From positions 1 through 64,000 of the forward strand of contig JAIELX010000018.1 in the NCBI GenBank assembly GCA_019752635.1: a stretch of DNA of 64,000 nucleotides, written 5' to 3'. The stretch is from Candidatus Obscuribacterales bacterium. GTDB lineage: Bacteria > Cyanobacteriota > Vampirovibrionia > Obscuribacterales > Obscuribacteraceae. How positions within the stretch are numbered: the first letter of the stretch is position 1; every line of letters begins with the position of its first letter. Both the position numbers and the translations under genes were made by a program. The notes beneath the pieces are model-generated. The model ran no database searches, was not told the origin of the DNA, and saw only the letters and a list, made by a program, of their open reading frames with translations. Of this stretch, positions 42,419 to 51,957 are shown one piece after another.

Positions 42419-43102
42419 TCAGGAACATCCGGCAGACGATATAGCAAGCATTGATGCTAAATCCAATTCGTCCAGACTCTGCAAACGTAGATCTGCTTCG
42501 GAATGATCTTGGTGACGAGTAGCGTCGCAAGGAATCGCAACGCAATACATTCCACCGGCCAGCGCAGCGCGCAGCCCGTTGAGAGTATCTTCAACAACCA
42601 AACAGCAAGATGGATCGACGCCAAGTCGCTTCGCCGCGAGCAGAAAGACATCCGGTGCCGGTTTTCCGTTGGGCACTTCGTCTCCGGAACTTAAATTGTG
42701 AAAGTAATCCCTGACTTTGAGGGTGGTCGTAACCAGTTCAATGGTGGGAAGTGTAGCCGATGACGCCACAGCCATATGCAGATTTTTTGCGCGCGCCGAC
42801 TCCAACGTCTTGTAGAGCCCCGGTCGGGCGACAGCTTGTTCGGTAAGTAATCTGGCAAGAATTCGTTCCTTCGCCTGCACAAGCTCCGCCGGCGTCATGG
42901 TCAACTGAAACCGTTCAACAAGCACATGAGCCATCTCCATGTCCTTGCGACCGAGGAACTCGCGATTATCCTCTTCTGTATAAGGAATGTCCCTGGCGCC
43001 GAACAATTCCTGGTATGCCAGGAGGTGAAGAGGCTCCGAGTCGACAATCACACCGTCCATGTCGAAAATGAGTGCTTTGATGCCGCTGATTTTGCGCCCC
43101 AT
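42419..43102 (-). CDS. HAD-superfamily phosphatase/phosphoglucomutase-like hydrolase
   Basis: The haloacid-dehalogenase motifs are present: motif I FDMDGVIVDSEPLH (nucleophile and acid-base Asp), motif II VASSAT, a Lys in NGKPAPDVFLLAAKRLG, and motif IV CCLVVEDTLNGLRAA. The cap region between them matches the subgroup of beta-phosphoglucomutases and sugar-phosphate phosphatases. The start is set at ATG 43102 with GGAGA about 11 bases upstream, giving 227 residues; ATG 43129 is possible. The substrate is probably a sugar phosphate, by family only. Confidence 0.87.
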   Translation of the reverse strand: MGRKISGIKALIFDMDGVIVDSEPLHLLAYQELFGARDIPYTEEDNREFLGRKDMEMAHVLVERFQLTMTPAELVQAKERILARLLTEQAVARPGLYKTLESARAKNLHMAVASSATLPTIELVTTTLKVRDYFHNLSSGDEVPNGKPAPDVFLLAAKRLGVDPSCCLVVEDTLNGLRAALAGGMYCVAIPCDATRHQDHSEADLRLQSLDELDLASMLAISSAGCS

Positions 43103-43460
43103 TAGTCTTCGTCTCCATGCCGTCGCCATGATCGCGCACAAGCTTACACGATTGCCGCGTGGCACCGGGTCATTTCACATTTTTTCCACGACTCATGGCT
43201 AGATTGAGACCATCCAAAGCGCTACTCGTTTCGCGTTGGAGGCAATTTGTTACCGGTTGCGGGACCGGGGAAACAAGGGAGGGTCAACCAGTGATGGTTG
43301 GCTTTCGCCCTTTTGAGCTTAGTTTAAGGTGGCGTTCGTACTCCTCCCAATACGATCCCACGAAAATTCCACAAATCTCAAATACGTTTAATGTTGCTGA
43401 CTATACCGCGAGAATTCGGCTCTCCAGCCAATTCAGACATTGCTTTCAGGGAGACAATTG
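43103..43460. other. Divergent intergenic region
   Basis: About 360 bases between the HAD gene (minus) and the repeat protein (plus); promoters for both should lie here. No reading frame is supported. Confidence 0.35.
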
Positions 43461-46271
43461 ATGGCAAACCCATCCGAAATTGGTCTGGAATCCGTTACTA
43501 AGAAAAACACTGAATCAACCTCCTCTATCCTGAATCTGGCGAACACAATGCCGATTTCAGAGCGATTGACTCGAGTGGGAGACCAGCCGGCAGTGCCCGC
43601 CACCGATAACTCCGGCGGACTAAGTTTTGCAAGCCCTTTCAAGCCGGCGACTCCAGCGACGCCTGCAAAAGCGGAAAAGGAAGCCGCGGGCGGGACGAAA
43701 TCTGAGAAGCCCGAAGGACTCATTTGCATTGGCGACAAATGCTATCTGCCGGGTACCGAACCAAAGGGCAAGCCGCCCCTGGCCGAAGTTGATCAATTCA
43801 ACTTTGACTTTGACATAGTGGAAGACCCGACGGCATCAGCACCGGCAGCCACGCGCCCCGATGCAACCACTACACCCAAGCCCAAGGATTCGACAACACC
43901 GATAGTACCGGAGACAACCTCCTTTCCGGACTTCCTGGTGCCAGAGTTGTTTTCACCGACCACGCCGAAAGAAGCAACAGCTAAACCGGGTACAGGTCCG
44001 GCAGAGGCAACACCGCGTTCGGTAGATGCAGCGCCTTTGCCCAAGGAAGTAAAGGCATCTAACGGCTCAATTGATTACGATGACAACTGTCACGTAAGCG
44101 AAATCACATACCCGGGCGGTCGGCATCGAAAGGTCGAACGACAAGATGAAGAACTGAAATCGCTGACGACGAAGGACTCAGAAGGTACGCTGAAGCTGGT
44201 TCAGCGGGATGGACATTGGTACGCACAAACGCAGGGATTGGAGACTGAACTAAAAGGCGGAGTTGAAGTCGATGACTCAACAGGCGACGTAATATTTGGA
44301 ACCGGCAAAGACACCTGGCGCAGGGAAAAGCCGGACGGTTCGGTCAAACTGGAGCACCTCACCGCCAATGGCGCAAGAGTTGCTTCGGACGAGCAGAAGA
44401 ACGTCGAAAGCGTCGCCCGAAAAGATGGAAGCGCCGTTCGCGCAGTAGACTCCAGCACGATAGTTGAAGAAGGTGCAGGCGAGCAATCGGCCACTGTGAC
44501 TTGGAGAAAAGAAGGCGACCAGTGGAAAGCCGACGGCAAAGAACCGCGCACCAACTTTCAAATCAAAGCCGATGGCTCAGTCAGCTACGAATCCGCAGGG
44601 CTGAAGCATGTTCTTAACGATGCCGGCGCTCATTCCGTAAGCATGGAAGGACACGCGACATTACACTTGGACGAATCCGGGTTCATTAAAGGCGCCACCA
44701 CCGCCGATGGCAAGCACGAACGAGTCTACGACACCTTCGAGAATACCTCCGATTTGAGGATAGTGACATTAGAAGACAAGACTACCGGCGAAAAGCGCAC
44801 GTATACCCGACCGGACAAAGATTCGCTTAGCTGGGTCGTGACGGATGAGAAGGGGAAAACCACCGGCACCTGGCACGGGGAAGTAAAACTCGACAGCAAT
44901 GGCACTCACTCGGTGCGGAGTTGCGCTCTCGACAGTGCCGGACGTCCAATCAGACCAGCGCAAAACGACGTCTGGTCTGTAACATCTACAGATGGCGTAA
45001 CCACCAAGCAACAGTTCAACGCCGACAATAGTCGCGCCACACTGAACGGAAACGATGTAATAGCTTTCAGCGGAAACGGAAGACAGCTCGAACTCGGCAC
45101 CACCGAGGGCGCCACCACGATCAAGATTTCCGATGGAACTCCTGCCGGCAGTACAACCTGGACGCGAGGAGCGGACAATCAATGGCGCTCAGACACAAAG
45201 GATTCAACAGAAGTCCGCAAAAACATGAAGTTCACCGCAACAGGTGATTTGTCTTACGAAACGGAAAAAGGTGTGCGCGTCACCGTCCATAGCGACAGAA
45301 GCCGCGTCGAAATTGCCGACAAAATAGCGCTGGAGTACAATGCGGAAAACGTACTCACCGGCTCGCGAAAGGGAGACCTTCAACGAACGTTTGTACGTGA
45401 AAACGGTCAGATTCAATCAGTAAAAGATACAGACCTTCGAACGAAGCAAGAAAAGGTTCTCTTCGACCGTAAGCCCGAAGGCGAGGAAACCAGGTCTCAT
45501 GTCGCATTGTCGGAAACAGGAGAACTATCCTGGCAGAACGCCGACGGAACCGCTGTAATCGAAAGGACAGACGGGCTGCACGTTGAACTGGACCAAGCCG
45601 GCGATACGACGAAGGTGGTTCAGGGCGACCTGTCGAGAGATTTCAAATATCTCGGCGAAGGCGAACAGAAAACGCTGATCGAGGTCAAGGACACCAGAGC
45701 GCACGGTTCTTCGACCTACTGTGAAACCTGGACAAGAGCCGCCAACGAGGACGGCACACTTGGAGCCAACTTCCAAGGGAAGGATTCATTCGGGCGAGAC
45801 CTGCCAACGCGTTGCGGTCTAACAGCTTGCGCCGACGGCGAATATGAGTACCGGCTTCCGGGTGATGCAAACGATGCCGCAGTGCGCATTGCAAGAATGA
45901 CAATGCCGGAAGTACAACCAGTAACACGTACTTCCGCCCCGGTGATGACAGACCGCACACCGCTGGTCACAACGACGCCCCAAGTAATCGAGCGAACGGC
46001 AGCGGTAGGCCCCCAGTGCCAGGGCAGAGTCTGCGACAACAGAACGGTATATCGTTCTCAAGTCGAGGTCCCGTCCAGCTGCCCGACCATGCGTCCGGCA
46101 ACACCTTCTTGCACGCCCGGCGGCTCATGCGCTCCTCGTCAAGTCGGCCCCCCATATTATTCGGGCAACCCGTACGGAACCTCCTGGAGCGCCCCTGGCT
46201 CCTCGTGCAATTCCGGCTATGTGCCCAATCGCCCCGTGCTGAACTTCATCAGAGGCGGACGTCGCCGCTGA
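43461..46271 (+). CDS. Large repeat protein with Pro/Thr-rich N-terminus, 936-937 aa
   Basis: Function unknown. The start is ATG 43461, with AGGGAGA just upstream (a TTG at 43440 is in frame). Residues about 1-200 are Pro/Thr/Ala-rich, with one short LICIGDKCYLPG. Residues about 200-830 hold repeating beta-rich units in which aromatic and DG/NG turns recur. Examples are FQIKADGSVSYESAGLKHV, MKFTATGDLSYETEKGVRV and VALSETGELSWQNADGTAV. This is reminiscent of YD/Rhs-type strand repeats. The C-terminus is Cys/Pro-rich (CQGRVCDN, SCPTMRPATPSCTPG) and ends FIRGGRRR. No signal peptide is visible. It is followed by two kinase genes and could be their substrate. Confidence 0.82.
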   Translation: MANPSEIGLESVTKKNTESTSSILNLANTMPISERLTRVGDQPAVPATDNSGGLSFASPFKPATPATPAKAEKEAAGGTKSEKPEGLICIGDKCYLPGTEPKGKPPLAEVDQFNFDFDIVEDPTASAPAATRPDATTTPKPKDSTTPIVPETTSFPDFLVPELFSPTTPKEATAKPGTGPAEATPRSVDAAPLPKEVKASNGSIDYDDNCHVSEITYPGGRHRKVERQDEELKSLTTKDSEGTLKLVQRDGHWYAQTQGLETELKGGVEVDDSTGDVIFGTGKDTWRREKPDGSVKLEHLTANGARVASDEQKNVESVARKDGSAVRAVDSSTIVEEGAGEQSATVTWRKEGDQWKADGKEPRTNFQIKADGSVSYESAGLKHVLNDAGAHSVSMEGHATLHLDESGFIKGATTADGKHERVYDTFENTSDLRIVTLEDKTTGEKRTYTRPDKDSLSWVVTDEKGKTTGTWHGEVKLDSNGTHSVRSCALDSAGRPIRPAQNDVWSVTSTDGVTTKQQFNADNSRATLNGNDVIAFSGNGRQLELGTTEGATTIKISDGTPAGSTTWTRGADNQWRSDTKDSTEVRKNMKFTATGDLSYETEKGVRVTVHSDRSRVEIADKIALEYNAENVLTGSRKGDLQRTFVRENGQIQSVKDTDLRTKQEKVLFDRKPEGEETRSHVALSETGELSWQNADGTAVIERTDGLHVELDQAGDTTKVVQGDLSRDFKYLGEGEQKTLIEVKDTRAHGSSTYCETWTRAANEDGTLGANFQGKDSFGRDLPTRCGLTACADGEYEYRLPGDANDAAVRIARMTMPEVQPVTRTSAPVMTDRTPLVTTTPQVIERTAAVGPQCQGRVCDNRTVYRSQVEVPSSCPTMRPATPSCTPGGSCAPRQVGPPYYSGNPYGTSWSAPGSSCNSGYVPNRPVLNFIRGGRRR

Positions 46272-46398
46272 TCATCACTTCTCTAGCTCCTTCTTGCTCA
46301 CATTCAGCCAACCAATCGCACTTGTCTTTGCAAATTGGAGGGGAAACAGTCTCAGCCGGGCATATTGTAGGCGATCGGAATCCGCCGGCAGGCTACTA

Positions 46399-47847
46399 TT
46401 GACTGACAAGAACGAGCTTATCGTAAGCTATCGACCCGGGCCATCCTGGCTGGTCACTCTCTTTTGCGTAGTCGGAGTTATCAGCCTGATTGCATTGGTA
46501 GTCAGGACAACTCTCCTGCTGATGCAATTTCAGCTGTCTGCAATATTCGAAGCGCTGCTCTTTTTCTCTTTCGGTCCCTTCCTCTTCTTCTACCTTGCCT
46601 ATTTGCTCAAGGAAGATAAGATAATTATGCGCAAAGGCGGAATTATGTTTCCGCTTCACTTGCTCTTCTCAATGCGCATGCGCATCTGGCGCCGATGGAC
46701 GGATATTGGCGCTATAGCACTGGAGTCGGAGGAGCCCGACCCGATTCAAGATCGACAAAGCGAAGTGCGGTGGATGGTCTTTCACTTCGGCACGGGGGGA
46801 AAAGCTCGTATTTGCCTATCCGACTTATCAATCGGTGCGCTCGACACTATGTTCAAAGCAAGCAAACGATGGGGCAGTACAGCCGTTATGGCCCCCGAGC
46901 TGATAGACCTCCGTCGCAAGTTGCTTTCAGGTCCAACAATTGCCGAACGGGCTTCCCTTACTGCAACCTGGGAAGACGAACTCCGCACGCAGTTCACCGC
47001 CACGAACTTCGTGCCGCTATCAACCGGAACGACCTTGCAGGGAGGCAAATTCCGCATCATGGCACAGATTGCCGCGGGCGGATTGTCGGCGATTTATCTG
47101 GCAAAAACCGCCGACGGCAAGCAAGTGGTGCTAAAGGAAATGGTCTTGCCTCAAACTGCGGACAGAGACACACTGGAAAAAGCGAAGATGATGTTCGCCA
47201 AAGAAGGCGCATTTCTGGTGAAACTCCAGCATCCGCGTATTGCGAAGATCTACGACCACTTCGTCGAGAATGCGCGAGATTATCTTGTGCTGCAATACAT
47301 TCCCGGTCAAAGCCTCCGGCAGTACATAGCTTTGGAGGGACCACGAGACGAGAAAACAGTAATCGAGTGGGCCGGAGTATTGACCGGTATTTTGGATTAC
47401 TTGCATAGGCAAAAGCCACCAATCATTCACAGAGACGTTACCCCGGACAATATAGTGCTCAGTCCGGACGGCAAACTGTTTATCATTGACTTCGGCGCAG
47501 CCAACGAGTTCGTTGGTACCGCCACTGGCACTCTGGTCGGGAAGCAGGCCTACATGGCTCCGGAACAATTTCGTGGTCGAGCAATTCCCGCCAGCGACCT
47601 CTATTCACTTGGTGCAACGCTGCACTTCCTCTTGACCGGACTTGACCCGGAAGCCTTGACTGTAGCCCATCCGAGCGCAGTAGATTCCACCGTTTCCATC
47701 GAAATGGATCAATTGGTCGCAGATCTAACAACCGGCGATCATACGGTAAGGCTGAACTCGTGCAACACCCTCATGACGCGACTGTCTGAACTCGAACACA
47801 CGGACAGAACCAGCGTGATCAAATTCAGCGGCAAAGGTGCCAAATGA
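46399..47847 (+). CDS. Membrane Ser/Thr protein kinase, first of a tandem pair
   Basis: The N-terminus has two transmembrane helices (LVTLFCVVGVISLIALVV and FFSFGPFLFFYLAYLL), followed by a soluble region and a C-terminal Hanks kinase (about residues 215-450). The kinase shows an unusual glycine loop IAAGGLSAIYLAK, VVLKEM with the ATP-binding Lys, and DFG. The catalytic loop is HRDVTPDN, with Thr where Ser/Thr kinases usually have Lys (HRDxKPxN). The start could be TTG 46399 or further upstream (frame open from 46294). Its stop overlaps the next kinase start (ATGA), indicating translational coupling. Confidence 0.85.
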   Translation: MTDKNELIVSYRPGPSWLVTLFCVVGVISLIALVVRTTLLLMQFQLSAIFEALLFFSFGPFLFFYLAYLLKEDKIIMRKGGIMFPLHLLFSMRMRIWRRWTDIGAIALESEEPDPIQDRQSEVRWMVFHFGTGGKARICLSDLSIGALDTMFKASKRWGSTAVMAPELIDLRRKLLSGPTIAERASLTATWEDELRTQFTATNFVPLSTGTTLQGGKFRIMAQIAAGGLSAIYLAKTADGKQVVLKEMVLPQTADRDTLEKAKMMFAKEGAFLVKLQHPRIAKIYDHFVENARDYLVLQYIPGQSLRQYIALEGPRDEKTVIEWAGVLTGILDYLHRQKPPIIHRDVTPDNIVLSPDGKLFIIDFGAANEFVGTATGTLVGKQAYMAPEQFRGRAIPASDLYSLGATLHFLLTGLDPEALTVAHPSAVDSTVSIEMDQLVADLTTGDHTVRLNSCNTLMTRLSELEHTDRTSVIKFSGKGAK

Positions 47848-49322
47848 AAGCACCGCTTGATACATCTCTAGCATACAAGTACTTCATGTCGTATCGCCTA
47901 TTCGACGGACAACGTTTCGATGAAGTCATAGTGCCTTACTCGCCGGCACGCAGCTATTCTCGCAAGATCAAAGACTTAATGACCGCAGCGGGAAACCGAG
48001 CAATGTTCGCTACGATGCTTCTATTTTTGGCAGGCATGTGCACACTTCACACGCCCGTTCCATTTCTGATACTGACAGCACTGACCGGGCTGGTTCCGCT
48101 CTCTCTGGTAATTTATTCCTGGCTGCAGCCAACCCACATTGCGTTGAGTCCTCGCGGTTTCCGCATGTACCACGTTCACTGGTTCGGGGACAAAGTAACG
48201 CAGGGAGCCTCCTGGAGCGACGTCGGTGTAGCGACTACGACAAGAACAAAGGGTGCGCTGCTCTCCGAAGACTGGGTAGTTCTTCTCGACGCAAACGGCG
48301 AAAACACAATCATGAAATTGCGCTTGGATGGACTTAATCCGGGCGATCATCGACGGCGCTTCCTCGGTTCAATTAAACAGTTTCTGCCAGTCGAACGGCT
48401 TGACCTCAGTTTGCAGGATGCACTAAATCCGGTGCGCCCGGACAGCCACACCTCTCTTTGGCTCCAGGTTCTCTCTTCCTCACCGAAACGATTGCGCGAC
48501 GATGCACTTTCTACAACATCCCTTGTGGGCAATGGCCGGTATCGAATATTAGAACAGCTAGGAGCCGGCGGACAGGGCACCGCGTACTTGGCGGAAGTCC
48601 TGAACACGTCAACGACCACTACGCAACTACACGTGGTGCTAAAGGAGTTCGTGCTGCCGGCCGAGGCTAGCCTGCAAGTGAGCAAGCGCGCGTTCGATCG
48701 TATTGAGCGAGAATCCACGTTACTGCGCCAGTTAAAGCATCCACAAATCGTGCAGATGCTGGACCTCTTTGTCGATGACCACAGAGCGTATCTAGTGCTC
48801 GAGCACGTTCCCGGGCGCAGCCTGCGACAAGTGGTGAAGGAAAGCGGGCCCATGAGGGAAGCAGATGCAGTGGAAGTAGCGTTGCAGATGGCAGCGGTGC
48901 TTGACCATTTACATACGCAAGAGCCGGCAGTGATTCACCGCGATTTCACACCGGAGAACATCATTCAGATGCCGGACGGACTGATCAAACTTATTGATTT
49001 CGATGTAGCACAAAAGCTCGAGAGCAGCGGAACCCGAACGATTGTGGGCAAACATTCATTTATTTCGCCGGAACAGTTCAGGGGACATCCCACTGTGCAA
49101 AGCGACCTGTACGCGTTGGGTGCATCTTTGTACTTCGTTCTCACAGGCGAAGAGCCAACACCCATTTGTCAGGCATTCCCGCGTACGGTAGCACCACTGG
49201 TATCACCGGAACTCAATGCAATAGTAGCTCAATGCACTGCAATAGAGCTGGCGGAGCGCTACCCCAGCGCCAGAGCGGTCATAGAAGCGTTGAACAGTTT
49301 GACACACTTGTACACTCGCTAA
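47844..49322 (+). CDS. Membrane Ser/Thr protein kinase, second of a tandem pair
   Basis: A 492-residue homologue of the preceding gene, overlapping it by 4 bases (ATGA). Two hydrophobic segments (about residues 51-90, with MLLFLAGMC and PLSLVIYSWL) precede the kinase domain. The kinase has GAGGQGTAYLAE (glycine loop), VVLKEFVLP (ATP Lys) and catalytic loop HRDFTPEN, again with Thr in place of Lys. The magnesium motif is DFD rather than DFG, in LIDFDVAQ. The catalytic Asp and Asn are kept. The two kinases may work as a heterodimer, or this one may be less active; this is inference. Confidence 0.87.
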   Translation: MKAPLDTSLAYKYFMSYRLFDGQRFDEVIVPYSPARSYSRKIKDLMTAAGNRAMFATMLLFLAGMCTLHTPVPFLILTALTGLVPLSLVIYSWLQPTHIALSPRGFRMYHVHWFGDKVTQGASWSDVGVATTTRTKGALLSEDWVVLLDANGENTIMKLRLDGLNPGDHRRRFLGSIKQFLPVERLDLSLQDALNPVRPDSHTSLWLQVLSSSPKRLRDDALSTTSLVGNGRYRILEQLGAGGQGTAYLAEVLNTSTTTTQLHVVLKEFVLPAEASLQVSKRAFDRIERESTLLRQLKHPQIVQMLDLFVDDHRAYLVLEHVPGRSLRQVVKESGPMREADAVEVALQMAAVLDHLHTQEPAVIHRDFTPENIIQMPDGLIKLIDFDVAQKLESSGTRTIVGKHSFISPEQFRGHPTVQSDLYALGASLYFVLTGEEPTPICQAFPRTVAPLVSPELNAIVAQCTAIELAERYPSARAVIEALNSLTHLYTR

Positions 49323-49580
49323 AGAACCGACGGTCGGCACAGAGCTACTCCCGTCTCTAAGACGCTAAATTCTTGTCGGGATTTCAGGAAATTTCTGATA
49401 AGTGCCAATTTGGAAAGATGCGTCGATCGCCTGGACGATACCGGATGAGTAAGCCATCTCGAAGTCGGCAAGGGCTGATTGGCGCCAGCGGTTGTCAACT
49501 GGCGCTTTCGAAAAAAATTCGTAAATGCTCAGAATCCCTTGCCCTACAGACCTAGCGCAGCTTGATTACAGCTTTGCTCT
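49323..49580. other. Intergenic spacer
   Basis: About 260 bases without a supported gene, ending at the promoter of the next gene. Confidence 0.4.
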
Positions 49581-49608
49581 TTGCGATTCAATTCGGCTCG
49601 TATATACT
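49581..49608 (+). promoter_or_regulatory. Promoter of the exported 462-aa protein
   Basis: TTGCGA (49581-49586), 16 bases, TATACT (49603-49608). Transcription would begin near 49615, inside the longest open frame, so the first in-frame start codon at 49562 cannot be used from this promoter. Confidence 0.55.
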
Positions 49609-49654
49609 CTTGGCGGCTCCAGCAATACGATGCCGAGAGGTTGCAAAGCGGCTT

Positions 49655-51043
49655 TTGAACTCAATTCATTCAAGAACAGCTCGATTAACGGTATCACTGG
49701 TGGTGGCGGCGACTCTCGTCTCGCACTTAGCCCAATTCGCCTTCGCTGACGAAACCGAACAATGGGATCGAGCAGAGCACTCGCAGAAGGACTCGGGTAG
49801 CTCAGATTGGGAGACCGTGCTCAACGGTGTTCCATCAGTAAAGCCGTCCTCACATGAATCAGCATCCCAACCAACGGCAGCGGGCAAACAAATAGCGGCG
49901 CGAAGCATACCGTACCCCACCGCCGTTGTTGAACCCGGCGTTCCAACTCCACACGGCACGTTGCGACCATCACCGTTTCAACCGCAAACCGCACCGTTAC
50001 CGGCATCTTCGACTCCATCGGGAAAAACGAAGAGTGAACCAGCTGCAGCTAAAGCGAATGCCGCGGGCGGACCGGTACTAAAGGGCGGTGTCACTTACTG
50101 TGTGCCTAGCGGCACTCCGTTCAAGTTAAAGCTCCTTACCATTCCTGTCCCGCAGTTGCGCCAGGAAATTCGCGATGAAGAGGGTAAGCTTCAGCCCGCT
50201 CAAGTCGGCCAGGTGATTACGGCGAAAACCACCGAAGACATCTACATTGACGACAACAAAGTAATTCCGGAAGGGACAGAGTTTAAGGGAGTCGTATCCA
50301 CAATCGTTCCGCCACGCCGAGTCGGTCGCCCCGGTCACCTGGAATTGAAATTCAACTCATTCAAGACCCCCGATGGACGAACTTTTGCGTTCAAAGCCGA
50401 GGCGAACAACTTCAAGCCCTCGACCCCAAAATCAAAATTACGCGGACTGGGTAGATTGGCAGCTCACGGAGCTGGCGGTGCGGCACTGGGCACGCTTATC
50501 TCCTATCAACTTTTTGGCATGCGCGGTACTTTGGCAATGGATGGCTACAATCTCGCTGGTGGCGCGGCACTAGGATGTATGGGCGGAATTGGTTATGCGC
50601 TGTGGTCTCGCGGACCGGTCGCAGTGCTTGAACCCGGCGATGAATTTCAAATGTCCATCGACGCCGACCTTCTTGTGCCCGGAGCAACTGCGCCAACTCC
50701 GAAAAAGCCGCCGGCCAATCTACCGGGACTTGAATTCGAGTTGACGACCGCAAAACCGTTGAAGGATGGTCTTGGCGGCTGGCTGCTTCGCGTCGACGGC
50801 TACATCACAAATCGAACCCGCAAGCCACTTCACTCGCTTCACCTTTATGTAGAAGACGAGCTGGATCATCGCTTTCCGGTGACACCGGATCTTGTCGATG
50901 AAAGCGAAACGTTGTTTCACGTCGATCCACTTTCATGCCGCCGCGTTCGTTGCGCCTTTCAAATTGAGTTTCCCAAACTGAAACACAAACTGATCTGGCT
51001 CGATAAAGATACGGGCGTCAAACTCTTCGAACAAAAGCTCTAG
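49655..51043 (+). CDS. Exported protein of unknown function with glycine-zipper-like segment
   Basis: No family is recognised. The start is set at TTG 49655, after the predicted promoter, giving a normal signal peptide (RTARLTVSLVVAATLVSHLA, then QFAFA before DETEQ). The frame is open from 49562. A Pro/Ala-rich region (about residues 50-140) precedes a beta-rich domain with GVTYCVPSGTPFKLKLLT, VIPEGTEFKGVVST and HLELKFNSFKTPDG. That layout is like the outer-membrane beta domain of TrbI/VirB10 proteins. A Gly/Ala hydrophobic stretch (GRLAAHGAGGAALGTLIS, GGAALGCMGGIG) follows, then a C-terminal beta domain. An envelope role is inferred. Confidence 0.78.
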   Translation: MNSIHSRTARLTVSLVVAATLVSHLAQFAFADETEQWDRAEHSQKDSGSSDWETVLNGVPSVKPSSHESASQPTAAGKQIAARSIPYPTAVVEPGVPTPHGTLRPSPFQPQTAPLPASSTPSGKTKSEPAAAKANAAGGPVLKGGVTYCVPSGTPFKLKLLTIPVPQLRQEIRDEEGKLQPAQVGQVITAKTTEDIYIDDNKVIPEGTEFKGVVSTIVPPRRVGRPGHLELKFNSFKTPDGRTFAFKAEANNFKPSTPKSKLRGLGRLAAHGAGGAALGTLISYQLFGMRGTLAMDGYNLAGGAALGCMGGIGYALWSRGPVAVLEPGDEFQMSIDADLLVPGATAPTPKKPPANLPGLEFELTTAKPLKDGLGGWLLRVDGYITNRTRKPLHSLHLYVEDELDHRFPVTPDLVDESETLFHVDPLSCRRVRCAFQIEFPKLKHKLIWLDKDTGVKLFEQKL

Positions 51044-51123
51044 AAACTCGGCGCGTAGGCGCTCACGAACCTGCGGGCGGTAAGCCGCCGCTCGAGCTGC
51101 TCTTGGTCAAATTGGTTCGATGT
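51044..51123. other. Short intergenic spacer between convergent genes
   Basis: Contains the inverted GGCGCGTAGGCGC region and nothing recognised as a gene. Confidence 0.35.
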
Positions 51124-51164
51124 CAAAAAGTTAGAAAACCTCCCTTTTGAGGAGGCTTTCTAAC
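51124..51164 (-). terminator. Intrinsic terminator of the 78-aa gene
   Basis: GTTAGAAA-CCTCC (51130-51143) pairs with GGAGG-TTTCTAAC (51151-51164) with one internal mismatch. On the minus strand CTTTTTG follows. Confidence 0.82.
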
Positions 51165-51190
51165 AGGAGGAAGGCGCAAGAAAAGGTTTG

Positions 51191-51427
51191 CTACACAGTC
51201 TGTAACTGGACGTCGTATGCGATACGAATGGTTTCGTACTCGACTTTGATCGACACGGTATTGTCGGTGGTGAACTCTAAACGTACGCGGCCGAGGCTCG
51301 TTCCGCCGTACTCTTTCCAGTGCATCGGGACAGAGACGATTACTGCTTCCGGTCCCCATTCCTCTACATATGCTTTGAGGACTTGGCAAAGTTTTTCTTC
51401 GTCGTTGGGGTCTTGAAACATACTCAT
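51191..51427 (-). CDS. Small hypothetical protein, 78 aa
   Basis: No family is recognised. The protein is soluble and acidic, with an N-terminal helix (EEKLCQVLKAYVEEWGPEA) and a beta-rich second half (LGRVRLEFTTDNTVSIKVEY). A complete transcription unit: AGGCGGAC lies about 7 bases before the ATG and a terminator 26 bases after the stop. A role cannot be proposed. Confidence 0.7.
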   Translation of the reverse strand: MSMFQDPNDEEKLCQVLKAYVEEWGPEAVIVSVPMHWKEYGGTSLGRVRLEFTTDNTVSIKVEYETIRIAYDVQLQTV

Positions 51428-51957
51428 TCGTTTGTCCGCCTGTCGTTGCTGGAGAATTCACTTCCGACCTAGTGAGTACAGTTTAAAAAAACAGAGGCTT
51501 GTCAACAATTGGTGGGATTCCCACGTCATTCGTAGAATTCCCATGCCTGTTGTCCAAAATTTCGAAGGACCGGCAGCCCAACGCTAGCAATAGTTATGGG
51601 ACTCCGCACTGTTCATGGATAGTCTCAAATCACAGGGTGGGAATGCTTCTCGAGCATCGGATGCCCATGCCGATTCTAACCCCCCTCTAACCATAGGTTT
51701 AGCGACTATTTGCCCTCGTTTGGACGCAAAAACCGGAGCGAGAAATATTGTCGAACCAAGAGAAATAGACGAAAGAAGGCGCCGCAGCATTCCCGATATA
51801 AAAGGAAGAACAACCATTTGTGAACCGAACTTCCCTCACCCGGGCCGGCGGCGCGCTTCTTTTCAGACGCTGCCCGAGGGCGGAACTGTAGGGCTTGAGC
51901 TGACGTCCCAAAGAACAAGAGCATTTCTTTCCACCAGCCCATAGGAGGCGCCCTTTG
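51428..51957. other. Intergenic region
   Basis: About 530 bases between divergent genes. Open frames of about 100 codons exist on both strands but are low in credibility (see rejected items). No RNA fold is proposed. Confidence 0.35.

Noticed and set aside
51615..51944. Plus-strand frame of 109 codons before the Spy-like gene
   Set aside because: Arg/Pro-rich, no ribosome site and no domain pattern. The region behaves like an intergenic stretch.
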